NCBI RefSeq assembly: GCF_044962685.1
Contig: NZ_JBBKTX010000024.1
Span: forward strand, 5,333-69,332
Reading direction: 5' to 3'
DNA: 64,000 nucleotides
From: Oceanobacter antarcticus
Lineage (GTDB): Bacteria > Pseudomonadota > Gammaproteobacteria > Pseudomonadales > Oceanobacteraceae
The first letter of the stretch is position 1, and each line of letters starts with the position of its first letter. Shown piece by piece: positions 26,506 through 35,529 of this stretch. A program made the translations under genes and the position numbers. Under the pieces are notes generated by a model. The model worked only from the letters and a program-made list of their open reading frames with translations. It made no database searches and was not told where the DNA came from.

Positions 26506-29502
26506 CTAAAATCCGAGCGCAACCTGAGGAGTCTCAGCTATAGCCGGATTACAAACGGAGACACGATCCCCGAGAGAATGTTTTTTCTCATCTTGCCGCT
26601 GCGCCAGGTAGGCCTTGACGGATTGTCCCCTCGCAATCGCCAAGGCTTGCCAGCCTTCTCCCAGGGTGTTGGCTTCGCCACGGCTGACCAGCGGGCATAC
26701 CTGTAACTCCAATTCTGTTTTGCTGGCCATGGTCGTGGCAACCTTGTCGAGGTAGGACTGATGTTCCGGACTGAGTGTGCTGTCCCGCTCGGCAAACGTC
26801 AGCGGATTAAGCCGTATGGCAAACAGCTGATCACTGGCAAGGGAAGCAATACTGATCAAGGTGCCATAGGGTTGAAAGGCCTGCTTCAAATAAAACAATG
26901 TGGCGGTTCTCACCGCCTTTTTGGTCACCTGCTGCAATACATCCTGAATACCGATATCGGGATCATTCACTGCCCCCGTAAGCGGGACGTCGATTCTCAA
27001 ATTGTTGTTATCGTCTTTCAGCACCGATAGCGCCGTTTCTAGCGGCATCGAGATCTGCTTGCTGACACGATCAATGGTGTCCTGGTCTTCCGGCTCGAAA
27101 CGACTGTTTTGCAGTACCAACAGTGCCTTGCCCTTCATTTGTCCGTTAACAATATCGAGGTTGCTATCCAGTTTCAGCATGCCTTTCTGAACCTTGTAGC
27201 CCATTGCCTCAACTACATAGGGGCTGAAAGGAGGCAAGTTCAGTTGACGCACGACCAACTTGAACTTGCCTTCTGGTAACCCCTGCCGCAACCCGGCATT
27301 CGCCGTAAATTCAATGCTGTTGTAATCGTCCAGTCCAGCGCTCACCGACACAGGTACCGGTTTGCCAGTTTCGTTCAGCAAGGCAGCGGAATCCAGTTCA
27401 CCGATACTGACTGCTTTCAGCGTCAGTGTACTTTTATGAGGTGGCGATACCGCCAAATCGTACCAGTAGATGCGGCTCGCCGATGGCGCTTGCGCCGTTG
27501 CTTCCATCATAGTTACACCAGCGATATGGATCACCAAGCCAGCCTCATCACTGGCCGACGCATCCATAACATCCTTGTTATTAGCCATGATGCCCGTATC
27601 AATACTGCTTGTATTAGCCGCAACAGTTACCGTCGATGGTGATGGCAACCCGGCGATCAAACCATTTTCCAGCCGGGTCAGATGGGCTTGCAAGCCGGAG
27701 AATTGATGTATCCCGGTACTCAGGGTCTGGCCATCGAAGACAATCGACGGTACTTCATAACGCCCAAGACTGAACAATATCCCCTGCTTCCTGGCAATTG
27801 CATTAGCACTGTCGGGCAGCTGTAACGTCAAACCATTCACCACCAGCTGCTCCAGCGTCTGAACACTGCGATCAGCACGAATCCCGTTCAGATTCAGTTC
27901 TTCCAGCGACACCGGCGGCTGGTTACCCACCACAGCATCGAAGTGTTTGAAGGTGACATCACCGGTCAATTCCGGATCACGTCGCCAGTCGTTGAGCGCC
28001 CCCTGCCAGCTAAAGATCAGTGGCTGCTTTAAATCGACTGGCTGCGACTGACTGATATGCAACTCCGCCACTTGCAGAGAGCCTTGCAGATCAATGGGTA
28101 AATTTTCAGCGCTGTTTACCAGGCCAACGGTCATTTCATTGGCAGTGATACGAGCCTGTATACCGGCTTGCTGCCAACGCAGGTCAACATCATTGACGAC
28201 GATGCCCTGCAACAACACCTCAAACTGGCGACTAACGGCGTTAGCACTGCTACTGGTATTGGTCGTCGTGGCATGAGAATCAGCACTTGCTGGCGCTGCA
28301 GTCTCGTCCGCAGCTGCGGCGCTGGTGGGTAATTGCAACGGTAATCCGGCAATGTTGCCGTCATAGTAACGACCATCCAGCGACACACCGACAATGGTCT
28401 GTTGCCCGACAGACAGTGTGATCCCATCAAACGCCAGTGTATTAGCCTGATATCGATTCAAGGCAAACAAGGTCACCGGTTCTGCTGTTGGGGTGACACT
28501 GGCATCGACGCGACTTTTAATACTGGCGCCGTCGAGTTGTAACTGGCTCAAACTCTGTTGTTCTGCGTCGGCAACCAGCCCCTGCAGCTTCAAACTGCCA
28601 AACCCGGCCTGAGTCGTATCCAGCAACGTCAATGCTAATGGGCCGATAGCAAGATCACCGCTAACCCCCGGATCTGTATGCCAGTGCGTCAGGCGGCCTT
28701 GCCACTTCAGCAGCATCGGCTGATCCAGCGTCAGTGTTTGTGGTGTACCCGCAGGCAAGCCGGGTATCAGAGTGTTCAAATCCAGATCTGGTGCCAGACT
28801 CTGCAATAATTGCTGGTTGCCGGACAGCCGATCCAGCGACAGGGTTGCTGCCAGTTCAATATCGTCATCCGTGCGGCTGTCAAAACCACTGATATCGACG
28901 GAAGGCACACTCAGCTGAGTCTCCAGGCCATCTTGCTGCCAGCCCAGTAACCAGTCTGTCAGGCTGAGATTGCCCAGTCGAACAGCCCATGGCGTTGATG
29001 CGGCGGTTGTCTGGCTGTTTTCAGTTGCCGTCTCAGCGCCGTTCGCTGCCAGCGGCAAAGAGAGCCCGGCCACCAGTAACTGATCCCCCTGACGGACAGC
29101 GGCAAGTCGCACCCCATCCAGTCGCAGCCGGGTAATATCAATCAGTTGGTGTTGAATCTGGCCAGTATCAATATCCAGCGTGAGCTGTCTGATACGGGTT
29201 GCTCCGGCACCCACTCCCGGATGTTGCAAGGTCACCCCGGTCAGGGTCAGTTCACCACTGATCACCGCCAACTGCCAGTCGGTCAACGTCAGTTGATAAT
29301 CCTCACCCTGGTCGGCATACCATTGTTGCAACCAGGAAAGCGCCAGTGGCGGACCGGCAAAACGGATCAGCGGGATTGATAAAATCAGTAACACCAATAA
29401 CAGCAGTAAAGAACGTCCCAGCCAGAACAGCCATCCCCGCGACACAGAGGTTGCAGAGGATGGGGCTGAAGGCCGGTTAGTGGGTGACTTGCTGGCAGCC
29501 AT
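26506..29502 (-). CDS. DUF748 / AsmA-like envelope protein
   Basis: A large (998 residues) single-pass protein with one N-terminal transmembrane helix (about residues 24-46, LFWLGRSLLLLLVLLILSIP) and a long periplasmic part rich in short beta-strand repeats. The DUF748 signature region near residues 770-900 (FTANAGLRQGLPEGKFKLVV, PLETALSVLKDDNNNLRIDVPL) is typical. The C-terminus (FAERDSTLSPEHQSYLDKVA) resembles a small OmpA-like fold. AsmA-like proteins are implicated in outer-membrane lipid transport or homeostasis; the specific role here is unknown. The ATG at 29502 has AGGAG five bases upstream, better than the ATG at 29535. Confidence 0.82.
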   Translation of the reverse strand: MAASKSPTNRPSAPSSATSVSRGWLFWLGRSLLLLLVLLILSIPLIRFAGPPLALSWLQQWYADQGEDYQLTLTDWQLAVISGELTLTGVTLQHPGVGAGATRIRQLTLDIDTGQIQHQLIDITRLRLDGVRLAAVRQGDQLLVAGLSLPLAANGAETATENSQTTAASTPWAVRLGNLSLTDWLLGWQQDGLETQLSVPSVDISGFDSRTDDDIELAATLSLDRLSGNQQLLQSLAPDLDLNTLIPGLPAGTPQTLTLDQPMLLKWQGRLTHWHTDPGVSGDLAIGPLALTLLDTTQAGFGSLKLQGLVADAEQQSLSQLQLDGASIKSRVDASVTPTAEPVTLFALNRYQANTLAFDGITLSVGQQTIVGVSLDGRYYDGNIAGLPLQLPTSAAAADETAAPASADSHATTTNTSSSANAVSRQFEVLLQGIVVNDVDLRWQQAGIQARITANEMTVGLVNSAENLPIDLQGSLQVAELHISQSQPVDLKQPLIFSWQGALNDWRRDPELTGDVTFKHFDAVVGNQPPVSLEELNLNGIRADRSVQTLEQLVVNGLTLQLPDSANAIARKQGILFSLGRYEVPSIVFDGQTLSTGIHQFSGLQAHLTRLENGLIAGLPSPSTVTVAANTSSIDTGIMANNKDVMDASASDEAGLVIHIAGVTMMEATAQAPSASRIYWYDLAVSPPHKSTLTLKAVSIGELDSAALLNETGKPVPVSVSAGLDDYNSIEFTANAGLRQGLPEGKFKLVVRQLNLPPFSPYVVEAMGYKVQKGMLKLDSNLDIVNGQMKGKALLVLQNSRFEPEDQDTIDRVSKQISMPLETALSVLKDDNNNLRIDVPLTGAVNDPDIGIQDVLQQVTKKAVRTATLFYLKQAFQPYGTLISIASLASDQLFAIRLNPLTFAERDSTLSPEHQSYLDKVATTMASKTELELQVCPLVSRGEANTLGEGWQALAIARGQSVKAYLAQRQDEKKHSLGDRVSVCNPAIAETPQVALGF

Positions 29503-29520
29503 GCTGTCTCCTGATAGTGC

Positions 29521-29566
29521 AAAAATACGTTGCATACAAAAATACGTTGCATACTAAGTTGCATAC
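29521..29566. repeat. 17-bp tandem repeat upstream of the DUF748 gene
   Basis: AAAAATACGTTGCATAC occurs twice in perfect tandem (29521-29537 and 29538-29554), and its GTTGCATAC half recurs at 29558-29566. The copies fill the gap between the recD stop and the DUF748 start, so they may be promoter operators. Confidence 0.7.
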
Positions 29567-29608
29567 ATTGTTATGTTGGTGCACAGCCGCTGACCACTTG
29601 GCCAGTCA

Positions 29609-31582
29609 CTATCCCCATAAAGCATCGCGTAAACCACTGGCCCTTTCGACCCGACTGGCCAGTCCCTGCTGCCAACAACTCTGACTGGTCAGCAAGACAA
29701 AGTGCTCACGTGCACGGGTAATGGCGGTGTAGACCAGTTCCCGCGTGATCACCGCTTGCCAGACCGGAGGTAACAGCAGTTGCACGGCACGAAACTCTGA
29801 ACCCTGGCTTTTATGGACTGTCATGGCGAAAGAAGTTTCATGACTGGGCAAACGACTGGGCAACAGCTGCCGGACACCACCATCAGCGGTCTGAAACACC
29901 ACCCGCAGAGCGCCGCTGGCATCTGCCACCGTCACGCCGACATCGCCGTTAAACAGACCGAGATCATAATCATTACGGGTAACCAGCACCGGCCTGCCAG
30001 GGTACCACAGGCTATCGAACGTACGCTTGAGCAGACCGGCACGGGTCAGCAATTCTTCGATGCGGGCATTGATTAGCTCAACACCAAACGGCCCCTGCCG
30101 AGTCGCCACCAACACCTGAAAATCATTAAACGCCGCCAGCATACGCTGGCTGTCCGCTGCCGCGACCGCTTCACAATAGTGGCGATAACCCTCAATCAGC
30201 ACATCCTGCCATGGCTGGCTGCCGCTAACCGGTTCGCTGGCATCGAGCGGGTGCAGCAGCAACTCGATGTCGTCGTAGCGGGGAAACATATTCAACGCCG
30301 CTGCGACATCACCGCAGTTGGTCGCCGCCGCTAACTGACCAATGCCGCTGTTGGCATCAAAACGATGGGATATCTGCAGTTGCACCACGGCGTTAACCAT
30401 TGGGTGGTGAGTGTCATCTGCCACGGAATCGGGCCGACCAAGCGCCGGGTTATAACCACACAGGGATTCAACCTGCTGGCCAAAGTCGGTATCTGGCCAG
30501 TGGACAGCACCGGCATCACACAGATCGGCCAGCACACTGCCCGCTTCCACCGACGCCAGCTGATCTTTGTCGCCCAGTAACACCAGCCGTGCCGTCGGAG
30601 CCAGCGCACTCAGCAGTTGATACATCATCGCCAGATCGATCATCGACGATTCATCCACCACCACACAGTCATACGGCAAATGCCGTTGTGGGCCAAAACG
30701 GAAGCCACCGGGGTGCCAGCCCAGTAACCGATGCAAGGTAAAGCTGACGTCCGGAATCCGTTCTGCCATGGCAATACCACCCCGTAATTTGGCCGCCCGA
30801 ATGGACTCGGTCATACGCGCTGCGGCCTTACCGGTAGGTGCGGCCAATGCAATGCGTAATGATGGCTGCAGCGTCAGCAAGGCACTCAGCAAACGCGTAA
30901 CCGTGGTCGTTTTGCCAGTACCCGGGCCGCCGGTGATCACACTGAAATGTTGCAAGCAGGCGGTTGTCGCCGCCATTGCCTGCCAGTCGTGCTGGCCATC
31001 AAGCTGACGCGGGAACAGCGTCGTCAATGCTTGCCGTAAATCAGGCTGCTGCACACTCTGCTCCGCTGACAGATCCAGACGCCCCTTGATTTGCTGCTCC
31101 AAGCCACTTTGATAGAAAAAATACCGCGCCAGGTAGACACGTAATACCGGTTTACCCGCCGCCTGTCGCTGCTCCAGCACCAGAGGCTGACCCTGATAAG
31201 CATCGGCCACCAACGTCTCGTCGTCACACGGACACCACCAGCAACCCTGACAAGAACGTAGCCAGTCGCGCCAATGTTCAATAACTGGCCAGCTGGCCGC
31301 CAGTTCCGGCAGCGGCGCGTGATCCAGTGGCAAACACACTTGTCCCCGGCCCAGTACCACCGACACCAACGCTGCAGCCAGATACAAGGCCTGCGCCTGC
31401 TCCGGCGGGCACTGTCCTTCATACTCCAGCAGTTGCCGACTGAGTTGCTGATCAATCTCCCGCAGTCGCCCGGAATCCCTTAACCGCGCCAGTAGTGGTG
31501 ACAAGGATGTCCGCGCTGTTAATGCTGCCAGTACCGGCACCAGCCGACGCCCAGACGCAGACTCATGGATAACAGTGATCAT
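29609..31582 (-). CDS. recD: Exodeoxyribonuclease V alpha subunit
   Basis: RecD is the 5'-3' helicase motor of RecBCD, the double-strand-break resection machine. Of 657 residues, the first 180 form the RecB-interacting domain; SF1B helicase motifs follow: Walker A GGPGTGKTTT (about 222-231), APTGKAAARM, Walker B VVVDESSMID, GDKDQLASVEAG, and the C-terminal TVHKSQGSEF and VYTAITRAREH. The ATG at 31582 shares ATGA with the recB stop, so translation is coupled. An apparent longer frame starting at 31750 lies inside recB and is rejected as the start. Confidence 0.95.
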   Translation of the reverse strand: MITVIHESASGRRLVPVLAALTARTSLSPLLARLRDSGRLREIDQQLSRQLLEYEGQCPPEQAQALYLAAALVSVVLGRGQVCLPLDHAPLPELAASWPVIEHWRDWLRSCQGCWWCPCDDETLVADAYQGQPLVLEQRQAAGKPVLRVYLARYFFYQSGLEQQIKGRLDLSAEQSVQQPDLRQALTTLFPRQLDGQHDWQAMAATTACLQHFSVITGGPGTGKTTTVTRLLSALLTLQPSLRIALAAPTGKAAARMTESIRAAKLRGGIAMAERIPDVSFTLHRLLGWHPGGFRFGPQRHLPYDCVVVDESSMIDLAMMYQLLSALAPTARLVLLGDKDQLASVEAGSVLADLCDAGAVHWPDTDFGQQVESLCGYNPALGRPDSVADDTHHPMVNAVVQLQISHRFDANSGIGQLAAATNCGDVAAALNMFPRYDDIELLLHPLDASEPVSGSQPWQDVLIEGYRHYCEAVAAADSQRMLAAFNDFQVLVATRQGPFGVELINARIEELLTRAGLLKRTFDSLWYPGRPVLVTRNDYDLGLFNGDVGVTVADASGALRVVFQTADGGVRQLLPSRLPSHETSFAMTVHKSQGSEFRAVQLLLPPVWQAVITRELVYTAITRAREHFVLLTSQSCWQQGLASRVERASGLRDALWG

Positions 31583-34500
31583 AAATCCAGTTCTCCCTGA
31601 ATCTGTTGTTGCGGAAGTGGTGTCGACAGCTGGCGCTCCTGAACCTCTGCCCGCTCCTGAACCTCTGCCACCCCGGTCTGACGCAGCAGCCGCTGCTGCC
31701 AGCGTTGCAGTGCTTGCGGATCGATGGCGCGAAAATAAACGCCGGGACACGGGTCAGATGGATGACCAGCACCAGCAACCGTCTTAGGACCCATGCCCCG
31801 CAAAAACAGGTAATACACGCCACCGAGGTGACGCTGTGGCGCATAGTCCGGTAGCCGCTGCCGCAAAAACTGATCCAGTGCCAGGGTATAAATCCAGGCC
31901 TGCAAATCATAATGATGCTCCACCATGCTCTGCTGCAGCGCGGCTCCAGTGTAGTGTTGGGGCTGGTCGCCAAGATAATTCGATTTGTAATCCACCAGGT
32001 AATAACGCCCCTGGAAACAGAACATCAGGTCGATAAAGCCTTTCAGATAGCCCGTCACCGGGCTGAACTCTAGCCGTGGACGCCGGATGCCTTCAACGTC
32101 GCGGTCGGATTCAATTAACAGGCTGTTGAGCTGCTCCGACCGCAACTCGCCAATCGGCAAGCAGAATTCCATTTCGTCCAGCCGTTGCTGTGACTCCAGT
32201 GCTGCCAGCGACAATCCCGACACGGCATCTAATGGTGTATTCACTACGCCAATCAGCCAGTCGGCCAGGCGGCCAGACAAGGGTTGCTGGTTCTGGTTCT
32301 GACCATCGGTGGCGTCTGGTAACAAGCCAAAACGATTCAGCTCAGCGGGTAAAATGGTATCGGTCAGCGCCTCACGGGCATGAAAATCCCATTGCTCCAG
32401 CACGCTGTGCAAACATGTACCGGCCTGGGCACCACGAGGGAAGGTGATCGCCACCGATTCGGCAAAAGCCGTATCAAACAAGACCGGTGCTGACGACGGA
32501 TTAACGTTAGTAGCGCTGCTGGACGGATTGCGGTTGGCTTCATCGAGGCGCAGATTATCAGCTTCCGCAAACCCCACCGGGTTGCCAGCGTCTGCCTCGG
32601 CAGCACTGGAATAGCCAATATCACTCGGCCCGGCGGCGTGATAACTCAGTGCCGTAAAACTGCTGACGCGCCACCACTGCTTCAGTCGGCGGGAAAAGTC
32701 CAGCGCCTGCGGCACACGAGTCGCGGCAGGCAACAGTGGCCGGTCACCGTCAGGCCAGCCCGGCCACTGGCTCATCTGAACCCTGTCACCAAGATGCTGA
32801 CCCAGTTGCTGATTCGCCGTCCCGGTCGTTTGCAGCAGTTCTCCCAGTGCCGAAATATCCAGCCACCGGGTTTTCTTGCTCATCGCCGCCGACAACCAGA
32901 TAAAACAGCCCTGCACCGGTCGGGTCAACGCCACGTATAACAGCCGCATCATTTCTGCCTTGCTGTCGCGGGTGGCCATCTCTCTGGCGTTTTTATCCGG
33001 GTCCAGATTCACCACCACGCCCTGTTGCTCGTCGAAGTACTGCACCGACCGGGATCTGGTATTCAGAGCGTAACTGTCGCTCCAGAGAAAAGGCAGAAAA
33101 ACCAGCGGATATTCCAGCCCCTTGGATTTGTGAATGGTGACAATCGACACCAGATTGGCGTCGGTTTCCAGCCGCAACTGGGCTTCATCACCACTGCTGG
33201 CTTCGTCCAGCACTTGCTCGGTAAACCAGCGCAGTAACGCCTGATGCCCACGCAAACGGCGACTGGCCTGCTGCAACAGTTCACCAAGATGCAACAGATT
33301 GGTCAGTATGCGTTCACCATCAACGAGCTGACGTAACCGCACCGCCCGGTCATTATCGTTAAGCCAGCGCATCAGGCTGGCCATAATGCCATTGCGTAAC
33401 CAGCAATCGTGGTAACCCTGAACCTGGGTCAGTTGTTGTTCCCAGGCGGCTTCCTCTACTAACAACTGGTGCAATTGTTCGCTGCTGTAGCCTTGCAGCG
33501 ACGTCGCCAGCGCATTACGCACCGCCCGCTCGTTCGCCGGTTCGGCGATCGCGGCCAGCCAGCTCAGCAGCTCCGCCGCCTCCAGGCTGCGAAAGACCGA
33601 ATGCCGCGACAGGAACACCGCTCCGACACCGGCTCGCGACAGGGCCTTTTTCATGACCTGGGCCTGTTTGTGACTGCGTACCAGCACCGCCATATCCCGC
33701 GCCAGTACCGGCTGATCGCCCAGCTGGCCGGTACCGGTCAATAATGCCCGAATACTGCTGGCACATTGCTGCGCACAACGCCAGACACCCTGATCGCGGT
33801 TTTCTTCCACCTCATCAAACCAGAGTTGCAATGGTGGCGCTGGCACTGTGTCCGCGGCCAAAGTCAGCCGCAACGGCTGCTGATCTTCCTTACCTGCGGC
33901 CTTGACTCGATGAAACGGAATATCGTCGTCGAAGACAAATGGCGCCGGATGCTCGGCAAACAGATCGTTAACTCCAGCAACCAGATCGCTATGACTGCGC
34001 CAGTTGGTATCCAGCGTAAAGATACGTTCCGGTTTCATCGCCCGGCGGGCTGCGATATAGGTAAAAATATCCGCTCCCCGAAAGGCATAAATGGCCTGCT
34101 TCGGGTCGCCAATGGCGGTCAGACCCCAGGCAGGCAGCGCAGCCGAGGCATGCTTATTGTTGCCGCCCTGATCTTCGTCAACGTGGCCCTGAGTGGCAGT
34201 CGGATCAGCCTTCAAAGTGGACGCATCAGCGGGATAATGAGCAGGATAAATAGTGGCAAAAATCCGGTATTGCAGCGGGTCAGTATCTTGAAATTCATCA
34301 ATCAGGGCAACGGGATACAGGCTGCGAATCTGCTCCGCCAACGGTTGCCCCATCGGCCCACTCAGCGCCGTATCCAGTAACCGCAACAAGTCATCCGGAG
34401 ACATCGCGCCAGCCTGCTCCAGCAACGCGATATAACGCTCCCGAACCTCACCAAACCAGACAACGGGTAACATCGAGCGCAGCTGTTGCAGCTGGGCAAG

Positions 34501-35529
34501 GTAGGGTTGCAGCGTTTCTACCAGTGCTTGTATCTGCTCGAACAGCGCGTGTTGCGGCGTTACGCCGTTCTTTTTGGTTTTCTCACGCAACATCTCGCTA
34601 CCAAAATGGCCGAGCTTGTCTGGCACATTAAACGAAAAGGGAGCGCTGAAGTACAAACCGATTTCCCGTATCCAGCCTGGCACCGAAGCCTTGCGATAGG
34701 AGTTGCCATTAAGATCCCCAGCCTGCAGCAGCTCCAGAATCTGCTGCTCACCCAATTGCTGCCAAAGCGTGCCCACCTGCTCAAAACAGCGTTCTGCATC
34801 GTGCCAGTGCTGCGGCAATAACACCTGGCCCGGCGCGGGTGAAGGAATAAAACAGGCGTCTGGCCGGGCAAACCAGTTGCGCACAGTCAACATCAGTTCG
34901 GCCGGCGTCGGAAACACCGCAGACAGCCATTCCGTTGCCAATACCTGCTGGTGATACAAGCCATTACGCCAGACATCCTCGCAGGCCTGGCGCAAATACT
35001 GATCAGCATCCAGCACCAGCTCGGCACTGAACATCACCCCGGTATCAAAGGCAAACTGCTTCAGCATGCGCTGGCAAAAACCATGAATGGTAAAAATACT
35101 GGCATCGTCCATGCGTGCCAGATTGGCCTGCAACCAGGTCGCCAGCGTTTGCAAGCCGGCATCATCCAGCCCCAGCTGCGCAACCCACTGGCCAAATAAA
35201 TCATCATCAACGGGCTGGCCACCACGCATGCGCACGACATCTTCAAAATTATGACGGATACGCTCACGAATACGGCCACGCAACTCTTCGGTGGCGGCAT
35301 TGGTAAAGGTCACCACCAACACCTGGTCACAGCTCAATTGCGCCAGACCCGTGTGATGCCCAATCAGCAAGCGACTGTAAAGACTGGCGATAGTGTAGGT
35401 TTTACCGGTGCCAGCACTGGCTTCGATCAACGACTGGCCCAGTAATGGAAAGGTGGATATATCCAGCGGATTCACCGTGGCCGTATCCGGGCTGACGGTG
35501 GCTACGGCGTTGGCGGGCGTATTGGTCAT
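31579..35529 (-). CDS. recB: Exodeoxyribonuclease V beta subunit
   Basis: RecB contains the 3'-5' helicase and the only nuclease of RecBCD. Of 1316 residues, Walker A is EASAGTGKTYTIASLY (about 37-52), helicase motif II is ALIDEFQDTDPLQY, GDPKQAIYAFRGAD and TIHKSKGLEYPLVFLPF follow, and the C-terminal nuclease has GFIDLMFCFQGRYYLVDYKS with the metal-binding aspartates and catalytic lysine. It loads RecA after Chi recognition in known systems. It overlaps both recC and recD by 4 nt. Confidence 0.96.
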   Translation of the reverse strand: MTNTPANAVATVSPDTATVNPLDISTFPLLGQSLIEASAGTGKTYTIASLYSRLLIGHHTGLAQLSCDQVLVVTFTNAATEELRGRIRERIRHNFEDVVRMRGGQPVDDDLFGQWVAQLGLDDAGLQTLATWLQANLARMDDASIFTIHGFCQRMLKQFAFDTGVMFSAELVLDADQYLRQACEDVWRNGLYHQQVLATEWLSAVFPTPAELMLTVRNWFARPDACFIPSPAPGQVLLPQHWHDAERCFEQVGTLWQQLGEQQILELLQAGDLNGNSYRKASVPGWIREIGLYFSAPFSFNVPDKLGHFGSEMLREKTKKNGVTPQHALFEQIQALVETLQPYLAQLQQLRSMLPVVWFGEVRERYIALLEQAGAMSPDDLLRLLDTALSGPMGQPLAEQIRSLYPVALIDEFQDTDPLQYRIFATIYPAHYPADASTLKADPTATQGHVDEDQGGNNKHASAALPAWGLTAIGDPKQAIYAFRGADIFTYIAARRAMKPERIFTLDTNWRSHSDLVAGVNDLFAEHPAPFVFDDDIPFHRVKAAGKEDQQPLRLTLAADTVPAPPLQLWFDEVEENRDQGVWRCAQQCASSIRALLTGTGQLGDQPVLARDMAVLVRSHKQAQVMKKALSRAGVGAVFLSRHSVFRSLEAAELLSWLAAIAEPANERAVRNALATSLQGYSSEQLHQLLVEEAAWEQQLTQVQGYHDCWLRNGIMASLMRWLNDNDRAVRLRQLVDGERILTNLLHLGELLQQASRRLRGHQALLRWFTEQVLDEASSGDEAQLRLETDANLVSIVTIHKSKGLEYPLVFLPFLWSDSYALNTRSRSVQYFDEQQGVVVNLDPDKNAREMATRDSKAEMMRLLYVALTRPVQGCFIWLSAAMSKKTRWLDISALGELLQTTGTANQQLGQHLGDRVQMSQWPGWPDGDRPLLPAATRVPQALDFSRRLKQWWRVSSFTALSYHAAGPSDIGYSSAAEADAGNPVGFAEADNLRLDEANRNPSSSATNVNPSSAPVLFDTAFAESVAITFPRGAQAGTCLHSVLEQWDFHAREALTDTILPAELNRFGLLPDATDGQNQNQQPLSGRLADWLIGVVNTPLDAVSGLSLAALESQQRLDEMEFCLPIGELRSEQLNSLLIESDRDVEGIRRPRLEFSPVTGYLKGFIDLMFCFQGRYYLVDYKSNYLGDQPQHYTGAALQQSMVEHHYDLQAWIYTLALDQFLRQRLPDYAPQRHLGGVYYLFLRGMGPKTVAGAGHPSDPCPGVYFRAIDPQALQRWQQRLLRQTGVAEVQERAEVQERQLSTPLPQQQIQGELDL

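Noticed and set aside
31583..31750. Upstream extension of recD to an ATG at 31750
   Set aside because: The added 56 residues are low-complexity and lie inside recB; the ATGA overlap start at 31582 gives the family N-terminus.
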